6,586 bases of DNA from an uncultured Collinsella sp. Lineage in GTDB: Bacteria > Actinomycetota > Coriobacteriia > Coriobacteriales > Coriobacteriaceae. Below the pieces are notes generated by a model, which was not told where the DNA came from, searched no databases, and saw only the letters and a program-made list of their open reading frames with translations. The stretch lies in assembly GCA_900553345.1 (NCBI GenBank), contig USDE01000080.1, positions 1-6,586 on the forward strand. Reading direction: 5' to 3'. This document shows, piece by piece, positions 1 to 5,143 of this stretch. The translations under genes were made by a program, and so were the position numbers. Position 1 is the first letter of the stretch, and every line of letters starts with the position of its first letter.

Positions 1-230
1 GTATTAACCTCGAGACCGCTGCCGAGGCCTATGGCAACCACGTTGACATGCTCCCCGACTTTGACCTGGTCGTCCTGGCCCCGCAGGCCGCAAGCTACCT
101 GGCCGACCTTCAGAAGGACTGCGAGCGCGTGGGCAACAAGTGCGTCGCCTGCCGCGGTAAGCAGTACATCGAGCTCTCCCAGAACGGCGACAAGTCTCTC
201 GCCTTCGTAAGCGAGCAACTCTCGAAGTAA
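1..230 (+). CDS. PTS lactose/cellobiose-type EIIB domain, C-terminal fragment (5' end outside window)
   Basis: This is the 3' end of a gene that begins before the window; the first complete codon starts at base 3 and the stop is TAA at 228-230. The visible 75 residues align without gaps over most of their length to the C-terminal EIIB domain of the complete permease at 3290-5068. Shared landmarks are AYGxH, DxxVLAPQ, SY, and a RGKxYIxL stretch near the end. In this family EIIB carries the phosphoryl group on a cysteine and passes it to the incoming sugar. That cysteine would lie upstream of the window edge, so its absence here is not a defect. The downstream GH1 gene and the paralogous arrangement at 3290-6565 make a fused EIICB (LacE-like) protein the likeliest whole gene. 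A stand-alone EIIB cannot be excluded, so no symbol is given. The sugar is inferred only from the neighbouring enzyme. Confidence 0.85.
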   Translation, partial: INLETAAEAYGNHVDMLPDFDLVVLAPQAASYLADLQKDCERVGNKCVACRGKQYIELSQNGDKSLAFVSEQLSK

Positions 231-239
231 GTAACGCTC

Positions 240-273
240 AGGGCCAGCCGACCATCCAAGACCGGCTGGCCCT
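240..273 (+). terminator. Intercistronic hairpin between EIIB tail and first GH1 gene (weak or partial terminator)
   Basis: A perfect 10-bp G+C-rich stem, GGGCCAGCCG (241-250) with CGGCTGGCCC (263-272), is extended by an A240-T273 pair and has a 12-nt loop. Only TTCGATTT follows, so the T tract is interrupted. It could be a leaky terminator, or an RNA-stability hairpin that sets expression of the GH1 gene relative to the permease. A hairpin also lies at the equivalent junction at 5083-5109. Confidence 0.6.
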
Positions 274-296
274 TCGATTTAGACGATTGGATCATC

Positions 297-1736
297 ATGT
301 CCGTTAACCCTGCTAGCGTCACTAACCCGCCTGCGCAGTTTCCCGAGGACTTTGTCTTTGGCGGCGCCACTGCTGCCTACCAGGTAGAGGGCGAGACCCG
401 CACTCACGGTAAGGGCAAGGTTGCCTGGGACGACTTCCTGGAGGCCCAGGGGCGCTTTTCCCCCGATCCCGCTTCGGACTTCTACAACCAGTACCCCGTC
501 GACCTGGAACTGTGCGAGGAGTTTGGCATCAACGGCATCCGCCTCTCCATCGCCTGGAGCCGCATCTTCCCCAACGGCACCGGCGAGATCAACCCCGAGG
601 GCGTCCAGTTCTACCACGACCTCTTCGCCGAATGCCATAAGCACCATGTTGAACCGTTCGTCACGCTGCATCACTTTGACACGCCGCTGCCCCTCTTTGA
701 GAAGGGCGACTTCCTCAACCGCGAGACCATCGACGCCTTTGTGGACTTTGCCACCTTCTGCTTTAAGGAGTACGCCGACCAGGTGACCTATTGGTTCACC
801 TTTAACGAGATCTGGGCGGACGCCTCCAACACCTACATCGAGGGCACCTTCCCCGGCGGCGTCAAGGCGCATCTGGCCGAAGCCTTCCAGTGCGAGCACA
901 ACATGATGCTCGCCCACGCCAAGGCCGTGCTGGCCTTCCACAATGGCGGTTTTAAGGGCAAGATCGGCGTCATCCAGTCGTTGGAGTTTAAGTACCCGCT
1001 CAACGAGAACGACCCCGCCGACATCAAAGCCGCTAATAACGAGCACGTGTTGCAGAACCAGTTCTTGCTCGACGCCACTTTCCGCGGCGACTACGCGCCT
1101 GACACCTTGGAGTGCGCCAACCGCCTGGCTGCCGTCTCGGGCGGCACCATCGAGATTCTGGACGAGGACCTCGAAATTATGCGCGAGGCCGCGCTCTACA
1201 ACGACTACCTGGGCGTTAACAACTATCAGTGCCGTTTTTTGAAGGCTTACGATGGCGAGAACGACCTGCACCACAACGGTACGGGCGAGAAGGGCACCGG
1301 CCGCTGGCGCGTTAAGGGTATTGGCGAGCATGTGAACAAGCCTGGCATCCCCACCACCGACTGGGACTGGATCATCTATCCCGAGGGCCTGTTCGATCTG
1401 CTCGTCTACATTAAGCAGCGCTACCCCAACTATAAGCAGATCTTCATTACAGAAAACGGCATGGGCTACAAGGACCCCTACAAGGACGGTTTTGTGGACG
1501 ACCAGCCGCGCATCGACTACATCGAGCAGCACCTGCGCTGGTTGCTCAAGGCCATGGAGGTGGGCGTCAACGTGGGCGGCTACTTCCTGTGGAGCCTGCA
1601 GGACCAGTTCTCCTGGACCAACGGATACAACAAGCGCTATGGCTTCTTCTACGTTGACTTTGAAACCCAGAAGCGCACGCCCAAGGCAAGCGCCTACTGG
1701 TACAAGCACGTAGCGCAGACCCGTCGTCTGGACTAG
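297..1736 (+). CDS. lacG: 6-phospho-beta-galactosidase, glycoside hydrolase family 1 (copy 1)
   Basis: A cytoplasmic retaining glycosidase expected to hydrolyse PTS-imported 6-phospho-beta-galactosides such as lactose-6-phosphate to galactose-6-phosphate and glucose. The 479 residues span a whole GH1 (beta/alpha)8 barrel. Visible landmarks are FGGATAAYQ near residue 21, SRIFP at 88-92, HFDTP at 126-130, acid/base Glu171 in TFNE, N308-x-Y310, and nucleophile Glu386 in ITENG. The phosphate-binding loop has Ser439, Lys446 and Tyr448 in FSWTNGYNKRY. These match lactococcal LacG positions 160, 375, 428, 435 and 437 with a constant offset of 11, because this protein has a slightly longer N-terminus. 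The tryptophan after Ser439 is the residue I associate with 6-phospho-galactosidases rather than 6-phospho-glucosidases. ATG at 297 is the only nearby in-frame ATG, although its Shine-Dalgarno is poor (GGA at 289-291). It follows the EIIB gene by 66 bp, probably as one operon, and ends before a strong terminator. A 6-phospho-beta-glucosidase activity is the main alternative. Confidence 0.93.
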   Translation: MSVNPASVTNPPAQFPEDFVFGGATAAYQVEGETRTHGKGKVAWDDFLEAQGRFSPDPASDFYNQYPVDLELCEEFGINGIRLSIAWSRIFPNGTGEINPEGVQFYHDLFAECHKHHVEPFVTLHHFDTPLPLFEKGDFLNRETIDAFVDFATFCFKEYADQVTYWFTFNEIWADASNTYIEGTFPGGVKAHLAEAFQCEHNMMLAHAKAVLAFHNGGFKGKIGVIQSLEFKYPLNENDPADIKAANNEHVLQNQFLLDATFRGDYAPDTLECANRLAAVSGGTIEILDEDLEIMREAALYNDYLGVNNYQCRFLKAYDGENDLHHNGTGEKGTGRWRVKGIGEHVNKPGIPTTDWDWIIYPEGLFDLLVYIKQRYPNYKQIFITENGMGYKDPYKDGFVDDQPRIDYIEQHLRWLLKAMEVGVNVGGYFLWSLQDQFSWTNGYNKRYGFFYVDFETQKRTPKASAYWYKHVAQTRRLD

Positions 1737-1742
1737 CGGCTT

Positions 1743-1756
1743 GCGGGGTTACCCGC
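1743..1756 (+). other. Small hairpin just downstream of the first GH1 stop codon
   Basis: GCGGG (1743-1747) pairs with CCCGC (1752-1756) around a GTTA loop, 6 bp after the stop codon. No T tract follows. It may protect the transcript 3' end or be incidental; the real terminator is 26 bp further on. Confidence 0.35.
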
Positions 1757-1781
1757 CCACATAACCTGTCCCCATTTCTCA

Positions 1782-1826
1782 GCCGGGGGCGGCACGTCAC
1801 ACGGCGCGCCGCCCCCGGCCTTTTTT
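1782..1826 (+). terminator. Strong rho-independent terminator of the first EIIB-GH1 operon
   Basis: A perfect 12-bp stem, GCCGGGGGCGGC (1782-1793) with GCCGCCCCCGGC (1808-1819), has a 14-nt loop and is followed after one C by six T residues (1821-1826). It lies 45 bp past the GH1 stop codon. No A-rich tract precedes the stem, so it should act only on rightward transcripts and not on the convergent repressor gene. Confidence 0.93.
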
Positions 1827-1844
1827 GGGCAGACCGTACCGCAC

Positions 1845-1909
1845 GTTTGTCTCAATCTGTAACATCTAGCTGAGTTTTTCGCTCCAAGCTGTTACAGATC
1901 GAGACAAAC
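1845..1909. repeat. Palindromic intergenic repeat, copy 1
   Basis: The left arm GTTTGTCTCAATCTGTAACA (1845-1864) and right arm (1890-1909) are inverted repeats of 20 bp with a single mismatch (A1854 against C1900). They are separated by a 25-nt spacer. The spacer begins TCTAGCTGAG and contains a T-run at 1875-1879. The arms would form a long stem-loop in RNA from either strand; the mismatch becomes G-U only in leftward RNA. The element lies between convergent genes, after the terminator of the rightward operon and beyond the repressor stop codon. No open reading frame or transposase is associated with it. It may be a REP-like or MITE-like dispersed element, or a 3'-end element of the repressor transcript. 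The family is not recognised. Confidence 0.85.
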
Positions 1910-1928
1910 AGAACGCCCGAGCAGAAAT

Positions 1929-1985
1929 ATCTCAATCTGTAACATCTAGCTGAGATTTTCGGCCCTACCTGTTACAGGTTGAGAT
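1929..1985. repeat. Palindromic intergenic repeat, copy 2
   Basis: The left arm ATCTCAATCTGTAACA (1929-1944) and right arm TGTTACAGGTTGAGAT (1970-1985) are 16-bp inverted repeats with one mismatch (T1936 against G1978, a G-U pair in rightward RNA). The spacer is 25 nt, the same length as in copy 1. Both the left and the right arm lie exactly 80 bp from their counterparts in copy 1. The left arm plus the first half of the spacer (1931-1961) is identical to copy 1 apart from one base (A1955 against T1875), while the second half of the spacer has diverged. It ends 17 bp from the repressor stop codon, so leftward repressor transcripts would reach it first. Confidence 0.85.
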
Positions 1986-2002
1986 GAACGAGCCGAGCAC
2001 GC

Positions 2003-3004
2003 CTACGCCCGCAAATCCCGCACGCTCGCACGCTCGACCAACACGCCCGAGACAAGCGTACGACTTCTGGAGCTCGGGGCTTCCAAACCCGCAACGACCT
2101 CGTTAAGCGCACGGATGCCCAGCTCGCGGTGGCGAAACTTCACCGACGTCAGAATCGAGTTGGGAATCGTCTTGTAGAGCTCATCGTCGAAGCCGATCAC
2201 GGACACGTCGTCGGGCACACTGAGCCCTTTGTCACGTAGAGCCACCATCACGCCGTTTGCCATGCAGTCGTTAGCAGCGAGGACCGCCGTGCAATCGGGT
2301 TTATCGGCAAGCACAAGGCCCGCGGCATAGCCACTATCCGCATTCCAATCGCCTTGCAGAGGTTCGGGCGGCTCAATGCCACGCGCCTCGAGTGCCGCAC
2401 GCCAACCTTTCATACGGCACTGGCTCGACAGCGACTCTTTCTTACCCGAAACGAAATACACGTTCTTGTGACCATGATCCAAGAAGTACTCGCACGCCAT
2501 GCGCGCACCACCCTCTTGATCGTCACTAACGGTAGAGCAGGTAGGATGCTCCATCGGCGTGATAATCACCGTCTTGAGGTCCTTCGGTGCCTCAAACGTA
2601 TCAAAGTCGTCGACCATCTGGCGCAGATTGAAGATCATGCCATCAACAGGCAGCTGCGACATCCTGCGCGCTGCGTCGGCAAGGGTCATCTTCTCCCCTG
2701 CCCGCTTTTTGATCATCGTGAGCGCAAAGCCGCGTTCTTCGGCGGCATCGGCGATACCGTCAATCATGTCCACGGCGCCGCCCGACAAGTGGAACATCAC
2801 CACGCCGATGCACCCGTAACGGCCCAACTTGAGTGAACGCGCGGCAAAGTTCGCCCGGAACCCAAGCGTCTCCATGGCAGCATGGACCCTATCGCGTGTC
2901 GACTCTCGCACGCTATCGGGCTCGTTGATCACACGCGACACCGTCTTGAGAGAAACACCTGCGGCAATCGCCACATCGTTCATTGAGACATTTTTCTTGT
3001 CCAT
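2003..3004 (-). CDS. LacI/GalR-family transcriptional regulator
   Basis: A sugar-responsive DNA-binding repressor, presumably of the adjacent PTS-GH1 genes. From ATG at 3004 it has 333 residues, typical for the family. An N-terminal helix-turn-helix (about residues 9-28) contains MNDVAIAAGVSLKTVSRVIN, with Lys20 near the start of the recognition helix. The hinge segment follows (N52 to L58, with Leu58 in the minor-groove leucine position). The periplasmic-binding-protein-like sensor domain runs from about residue 65, with AND at 244-246 and GFDD at 271-274. The start is uncertain: GTG at 3013 has GGAG at a better 5-nt spacing and would add three residues, whereas ATG 3004 is 14 nt from it. 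A further in-frame TTG at 3082 is unlikely because it lies inside the probable -35 element. The gene is divergent from the complete permease gene, which is usual for a local regulator, and convergent with the first GH1 gene. The inducer is inferred to be a beta-galactoside or its phosphate; autoregulation is possible. Confidence 0.92.
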   Translation of the reverse strand: MDKKNVSMNDVAIAAGVSLKTVSRVINEPDSVRESTRDRVHAAMETLGFRANFAARSLKLGRYGCIGVVMFHLSGGAVDMIDGIADAAEERGFALTMIKKRAGEKMTLADAARRMSQLPVDGMIFNLRQMVDDFDTFEAPKDLKTVIITPMEHPTCSTVSDDQEGGARMACEYFLDHGHKNVYFVSGKKESLSSQCRMKGWRAALEARGIEPPEPLQGDWNADSGYAAGLVLADKPDCTAVLAANDCMANGVMVALRDKGLSVPDDVSVIGFDDELYKTIPNSILTSVKFRHRELGIRALNEVVAGLEAPSSRSRTLVSGVLVERASVRDLRA

Positions 3005-3015
3005 CGTTGCCACTA

Positions 3016-3022
3016 CTTCTCC
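3016..3022 (-). promoter_or_regulatory. Ribosome binding site of the LacI-family gene
   Basis: On the minus strand this reads GGAGAAG. GGAG lies 5 nt before GTG (3013-3011) and 14 nt before ATG (3004-3002). It therefore excludes the far upstream TTG start but leaves GTG versus ATG open. Confidence 0.6.
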
Positions 3023-3055
3023 AGTCGGTTTTGCATCGCTTGTTTTTTGTGTTCT

Positions 3056-3082
3056 AGCATACACTACCTGCCCGACTGACAA
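3056..3082 (-). promoter_or_regulatory. Candidate promoter of the LacI-family gene
   Basis: On the minus strand a TTGTCA -35-like hexamer (3082-3077) is separated by 15 bp from a TATGCT -10-like hexamer (3061-3056). The spacing is short for a standard sigma-70-type promoter. Transcription would start near 3048 and give a leader of about 35-45 nt. GTGT (3049-3052) and ACAC (3061-3064) form a small inverted repeat touching the -10, which could be an autoregulatory site. Weakly supported. Confidence 0.4.
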
Positions 3083-3141
3083 ATCAGCCGTTTATCGGAC
3101 AATATCGACCGTTCACCCGTAAATCCTTGTTGCTCTTCCAA

Positions 3142-3185
3142 AAATGTCTTACGTTGTCATTAACGAAATGTCCTACGTTGTCATT
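3142..3185. promoter_or_regulatory. Pair of 20-bp direct repeats, candidate regulator-binding sites in the divergent region
   Basis: AAATGTCTTACGTTGTCATT (3142-3161) is repeated with one substitution at 3166-3185, 24 bp apart. Each repeat has weak dyad symmetry, with outer AATGNC and GNCATT half-sites flanking 7 bp. The intervening sequence joins neighbouring half-sites as GNCATT-N5-AATGNC, giving four alternating half-sites. Each repeat also contains TTGTCA, a -35-like hexamer (3154-3159 and 3178-3183). The position, about 105-148 bp before the permease start and beyond the repressor promoter, suits control of the permease-GH1 operon. The LacI-family protein is the obvious candidate ligand, but the sites lack the compact CG-centred palindrome common for that family. 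Confidence 0.6.
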
Positions 3186-3193
3186 TCGCAATT

Positions 3194-3217
3194 CCTTCCT
3201 TAAGCAGGAAGGTTTCC
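3194..3217 (+). promoter_or_regulatory. Small palindrome in the permease upstream region
   Basis: CCTTCCT (3194-3200) pairs perfectly with AGGAAGG (3206-3212) around TAAGC. GGAA (3207-3210) can instead pair with TTCC (3214-3217), so the two hairpins are mutually exclusive. It lies 78 bp before the permease start. It could be an operator, a leader RNA structure or chance. If the TTGTCA at 3178-3183 is a -35, the weak TAAGCA at 3201-3206 (17-bp spacer) would be the -10 and the palindrome would sit in the promoter rather than in RNA. Confidence 0.35.
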
Positions 3218-3278
3218 GGGCAGTCCTGACCATCCATCGACGACCAGTTCCATCCACATGCGTCGCGCATTAAGTAGC

Positions 3279-3285
3279 AAAGGAG
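3279..3285 (+). promoter_or_regulatory. Ribosome binding site of the EIICB permease gene
   Basis: AAAGGAG at 3279-3285 ends 4 nt before ATG 3290. It is a strong Shine-Dalgarno that fixes the start of the permease. Confidence 0.8.
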
Positions 3286-3289
3286 CTCT

Positions 3290-5068
3290 ATGGACGCCAT
3301 CGTAAAGATGCTCGAAAAGCATCAACCGTTCTTTGAGAAGATCTCGAGGAACATCTACCTCCAGGCCATTAAGGACGGATTCCTTGGGTGCATGCCCATC
3401 GTCCTCACCTCTTCGATCTTCCTGCTGATCGCCACCCTTCCCGGCGTAGTCGGCATCACGCTGCCCCAGCCGCTTATCGACTGGTGCAACAAGCTGTACA
3501 ACTTCACCATGGGCGTTATGGGCATCATGGTTGCCGGCACCACTGCCAAGAACTTCACGGCTTCCATGAACCGTCGCATGCCCGCCGGCAAAGTGCTCAA
3601 CGACGGTTCCACCATGGTGGCCGCCCAGTGCAGCATGCTGCTGCTCGCAGTCACGCAGTTCACCACCAAGTTCAACGGCTCCGAACTTTCGGTCTTCGAT
3701 TGCACCAGCATGGGCACGCGCGGTCTGTTCTCGGCCTATATCGCCGCGTTCATCACCGTGTGGGTCTACAAATTCTGCGTCTCGCGCGATCTGACCATTA
3801 AGCTGCCCAAGGAGGTCCCGGGCGCCATCGCTCAGAACTTCCGCGACATCATCCCCTTTGGCGGCGCCGTCATCATCTGCGGCATCATCGATGTCGTCGT
3901 GCGTAACCTCATGGGCGTTCCGTTCTCTGAGCTGCTTATTAAACTGCTTTCCCCGCTCTTTACCGCTGCAGAAACCTATCCTGGCCTTATCCTTATCCAG
4001 GCAGCCACCGCGTTCTTCTGGTTCATCGGCGTCCACGGTCCCTCGATCGTCCAGCCGGGCATCGACCCCATCCGTCTTGCCAACCAGGCCGAGAACCTGC
4101 AGGTTCTGCTGGCAGGCGGCCACCCCGCCCACTCCCTCACCTTTAACATGTCGCTCGTGGGTGAGTTCGGCGGCACCGGCGCCACGTTCATCGTGCCGCT
4201 TCTGCTGATTCTCTTTATGAAGTCCAAGCAGCTCAAAGCCGTCGGTAAGGCCTCGATTGTTCCTGTTGCCTTCGCCGTCAACGAACCGCTGCTCTTTGGC
4301 GCGCCGATGATCCTTAACCCCTACATGCTCGTCCCCTTTGTTGCCGCCGGCTGCGTCAACGTAAGTGTTGCCAAGTTCTTTATCGATAACGTGGGCATGA
4401 ACGGCTTCTCCTTCGTGGTGCCTTGGGCCACCCCTGCCCCCATCGGCATCTTCATCACCACGAACTTCCAGCTTATCGCCCTGGTGTTTGTCGCGATCAT
4501 CATCTTGCTGGACGCCATCATCTACCTGCCGTTCTTGAAGGCATACGATAAACTGCTCTGTGACCAGGAGGCCGAGCGCGCCGCCGAGCTGGGTCTCGAG
4601 TCCAATGGTGCCGCTTCCGTCGCCGCCAACGCCTCTACGCCCGCTGCCGAGCAGGCCACCGCTTCCGTCGAGACGACCGTTGCCGCCGCCGACAGCAAGC
4701 CTGTCGCCGATCAGCCCGAGCCCGCTGCCGATGCATCCGCCAAGAAGGATGTCGATGGCCTGAAGGTCCTCGTCCTGTGCGCCGGCGCCGGCACCTCTGC
4801 CATGCTTGCCAACGCCATCAAGGAAGGTGCCGCACAGACCGGAGAGAACATCGCTTCCTCTGCCGGTGCTTATGGCCAGCACACTGCCATCATGGATCAG
4901 TACGACGTCATCGTGCTCGCCCCGCAGGTTCGTAGCTACTACAACGACATGAAGGCCGACACCGATCGTCTGGGCATTAAGCTGCTCGCCCCGCGCGGCA
5001 AGGAATATATCGACCTTACCCGCGACCCCGCCGGCGCCATCAAGTGGCTCCGCGAGAACCTCGACTAG
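3290..5068 (+). CDS. lacE: PTS lactose-type EIICB permease (fused membrane EIIC and cytoplasmic EIIB)
   Basis: A membrane sugar transporter that imports a beta-galactoside and phosphorylates it at C6, using phosphate relayed from EI, HPr and EIIA. Length is 592 residues; family members are about 570. The EIIC domain covers about residues 1-420 with many hydrophobic segments (for example 31-50, 146-163, 188-205, 298-310, 340-358 and 383-412). It carries conserved features GVHGPSI (247-253), FNMSLVGEFGGTGAT (285-299) and NEPLLFGAP (331-339). An Ala/Pro/Glu-rich linker (about 425-488) joins it to the EIIB domain (about 490-592). The phosphorylated residue there should be Cys497 in LVLCAGAGTSA. 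ATG 3290 follows a strong ribosome binding site. It is probably co-transcribed with the GH1 gene 75 bp downstream and divergent from the repressor gene. No EIIA is encoded in the window, so a LacF-like protein must come from elsewhere. Cellobiose or another beta-glycoside is an alternative substrate; the GH1 partner favours a beta-galactoside. Confidence 0.93.
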   Translation: MDAIVKMLEKHQPFFEKISRNIYLQAIKDGFLGCMPIVLTSSIFLLIATLPGVVGITLPQPLIDWCNKLYNFTMGVMGIMVAGTTAKNFTASMNRRMPAGKVLNDGSTMVAAQCSMLLLAVTQFTTKFNGSELSVFDCTSMGTRGLFSAYIAAFITVWVYKFCVSRDLTIKLPKEVPGAIAQNFRDIIPFGGAVIICGIIDVVVRNLMGVPFSELLIKLLSPLFTAAETYPGLILIQAATAFFWFIGVHGPSIVQPGIDPIRLANQAENLQVLLAGGHPAHSLTFNMSLVGEFGGTGATFIVPLLLILFMKSKQLKAVGKASIVPVAFAVNEPLLFGAPMILNPYMLVPFVAAGCVNVSVAKFFIDNVGMNGFSFVVPWATPAPIGIFITTNFQLIALVFVAIIILLDAIIYLPFLKAYDKLLCDQEAERAAELGLESNGAASVAANASTPAAEQATASVETTVAAADSKPVADQPEPAADASAKKDVDGLKVLVLCAGAGTSAMLANAIKEGAAQTGENIASSAGAYGQHTAIMDQYDVIVLAPQVRSYYNDMKADTDRLGIKLLAPRGKEYIDLTRDPAGAIKWLRENLD

Positions 5069-5082
5069 TTCCTCCCTCTGTT

Positions 5083-5109
5083 GGTGCCCGGATCCCCAGT
5101 TCGGGCACC
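5083..5109 (+). terminator. Intercistronic hairpin between permease and second GH1 gene (no T tract)
   Basis: GGTGCCCG (5083-5090) pairs perfectly with CGGGCACC (5102-5109) around an 11-nt loop. TCTCCCTA follows, so there is no T tract and full termination is unlikely. It more probably shields the upstream message or partially attenuates transcription between permease and enzyme. It occupies the same place as the hairpin at 240-273. Confidence 0.5.
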
Positions 5110-5131
5110 TCTCCCTATTCGTATCCCACAG

Positions 5132-5137
5132 AAAGGA
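5132..5137 (+). promoter_or_regulatory. Ribosome binding site of the second GH1 gene
   Basis: AAAGGA at 5132-5137 ends 6 nt before ATG 5144. This supports 5144 over the in-frame ATG at 5156, which has no comparable site. Confidence 0.75.
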
Positions 5138-5143
5138 TGACTT

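Noticed and set aside
1..230. EIIB domain lacking its phosphorylated cysteine, suggesting a decayed gene
   Set aside because: Alignment with the complete EIIB (Cys497) shows that the cysteine would be encoded upstream of the window edge. The visible part is intact and in frame.
279..1709. A 476-codon open frame antisense to the first GH1 gene
   Set aside because: It is the same kind of shadow. Its similarity to the antisense frame over the second GH1 gene simply reflects the homology of the sense genes.
1845..1985. CRISPR-like array
   Set aside because: Only two units, each a long palindrome with a partly conserved loop. There are no unique spacers of uniform length between short repeats and no cas genes in the window.
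2354..2836. Plus-strand open frame inside the repressor gene
   Set aside because: It lies opposite the well-supported LacI-family coding sequence and has no recognisable domain or clear ribosome binding site.
3005..3082. N-terminally extended repressor starting at TTG 3082
   Set aside because: The extra 26 residues precede the usual family start, TTG lies within the likely -35 hexamer, and a Shine-Dalgarno sits immediately before the GTG/ATG starts instead.
3093..3107. TATCG direct repeat with 10-bp spacing in the divergent region
   Set aside because: Five bases repeated twice is weak, with no extension into a convincing operator; it is likely to be chance.
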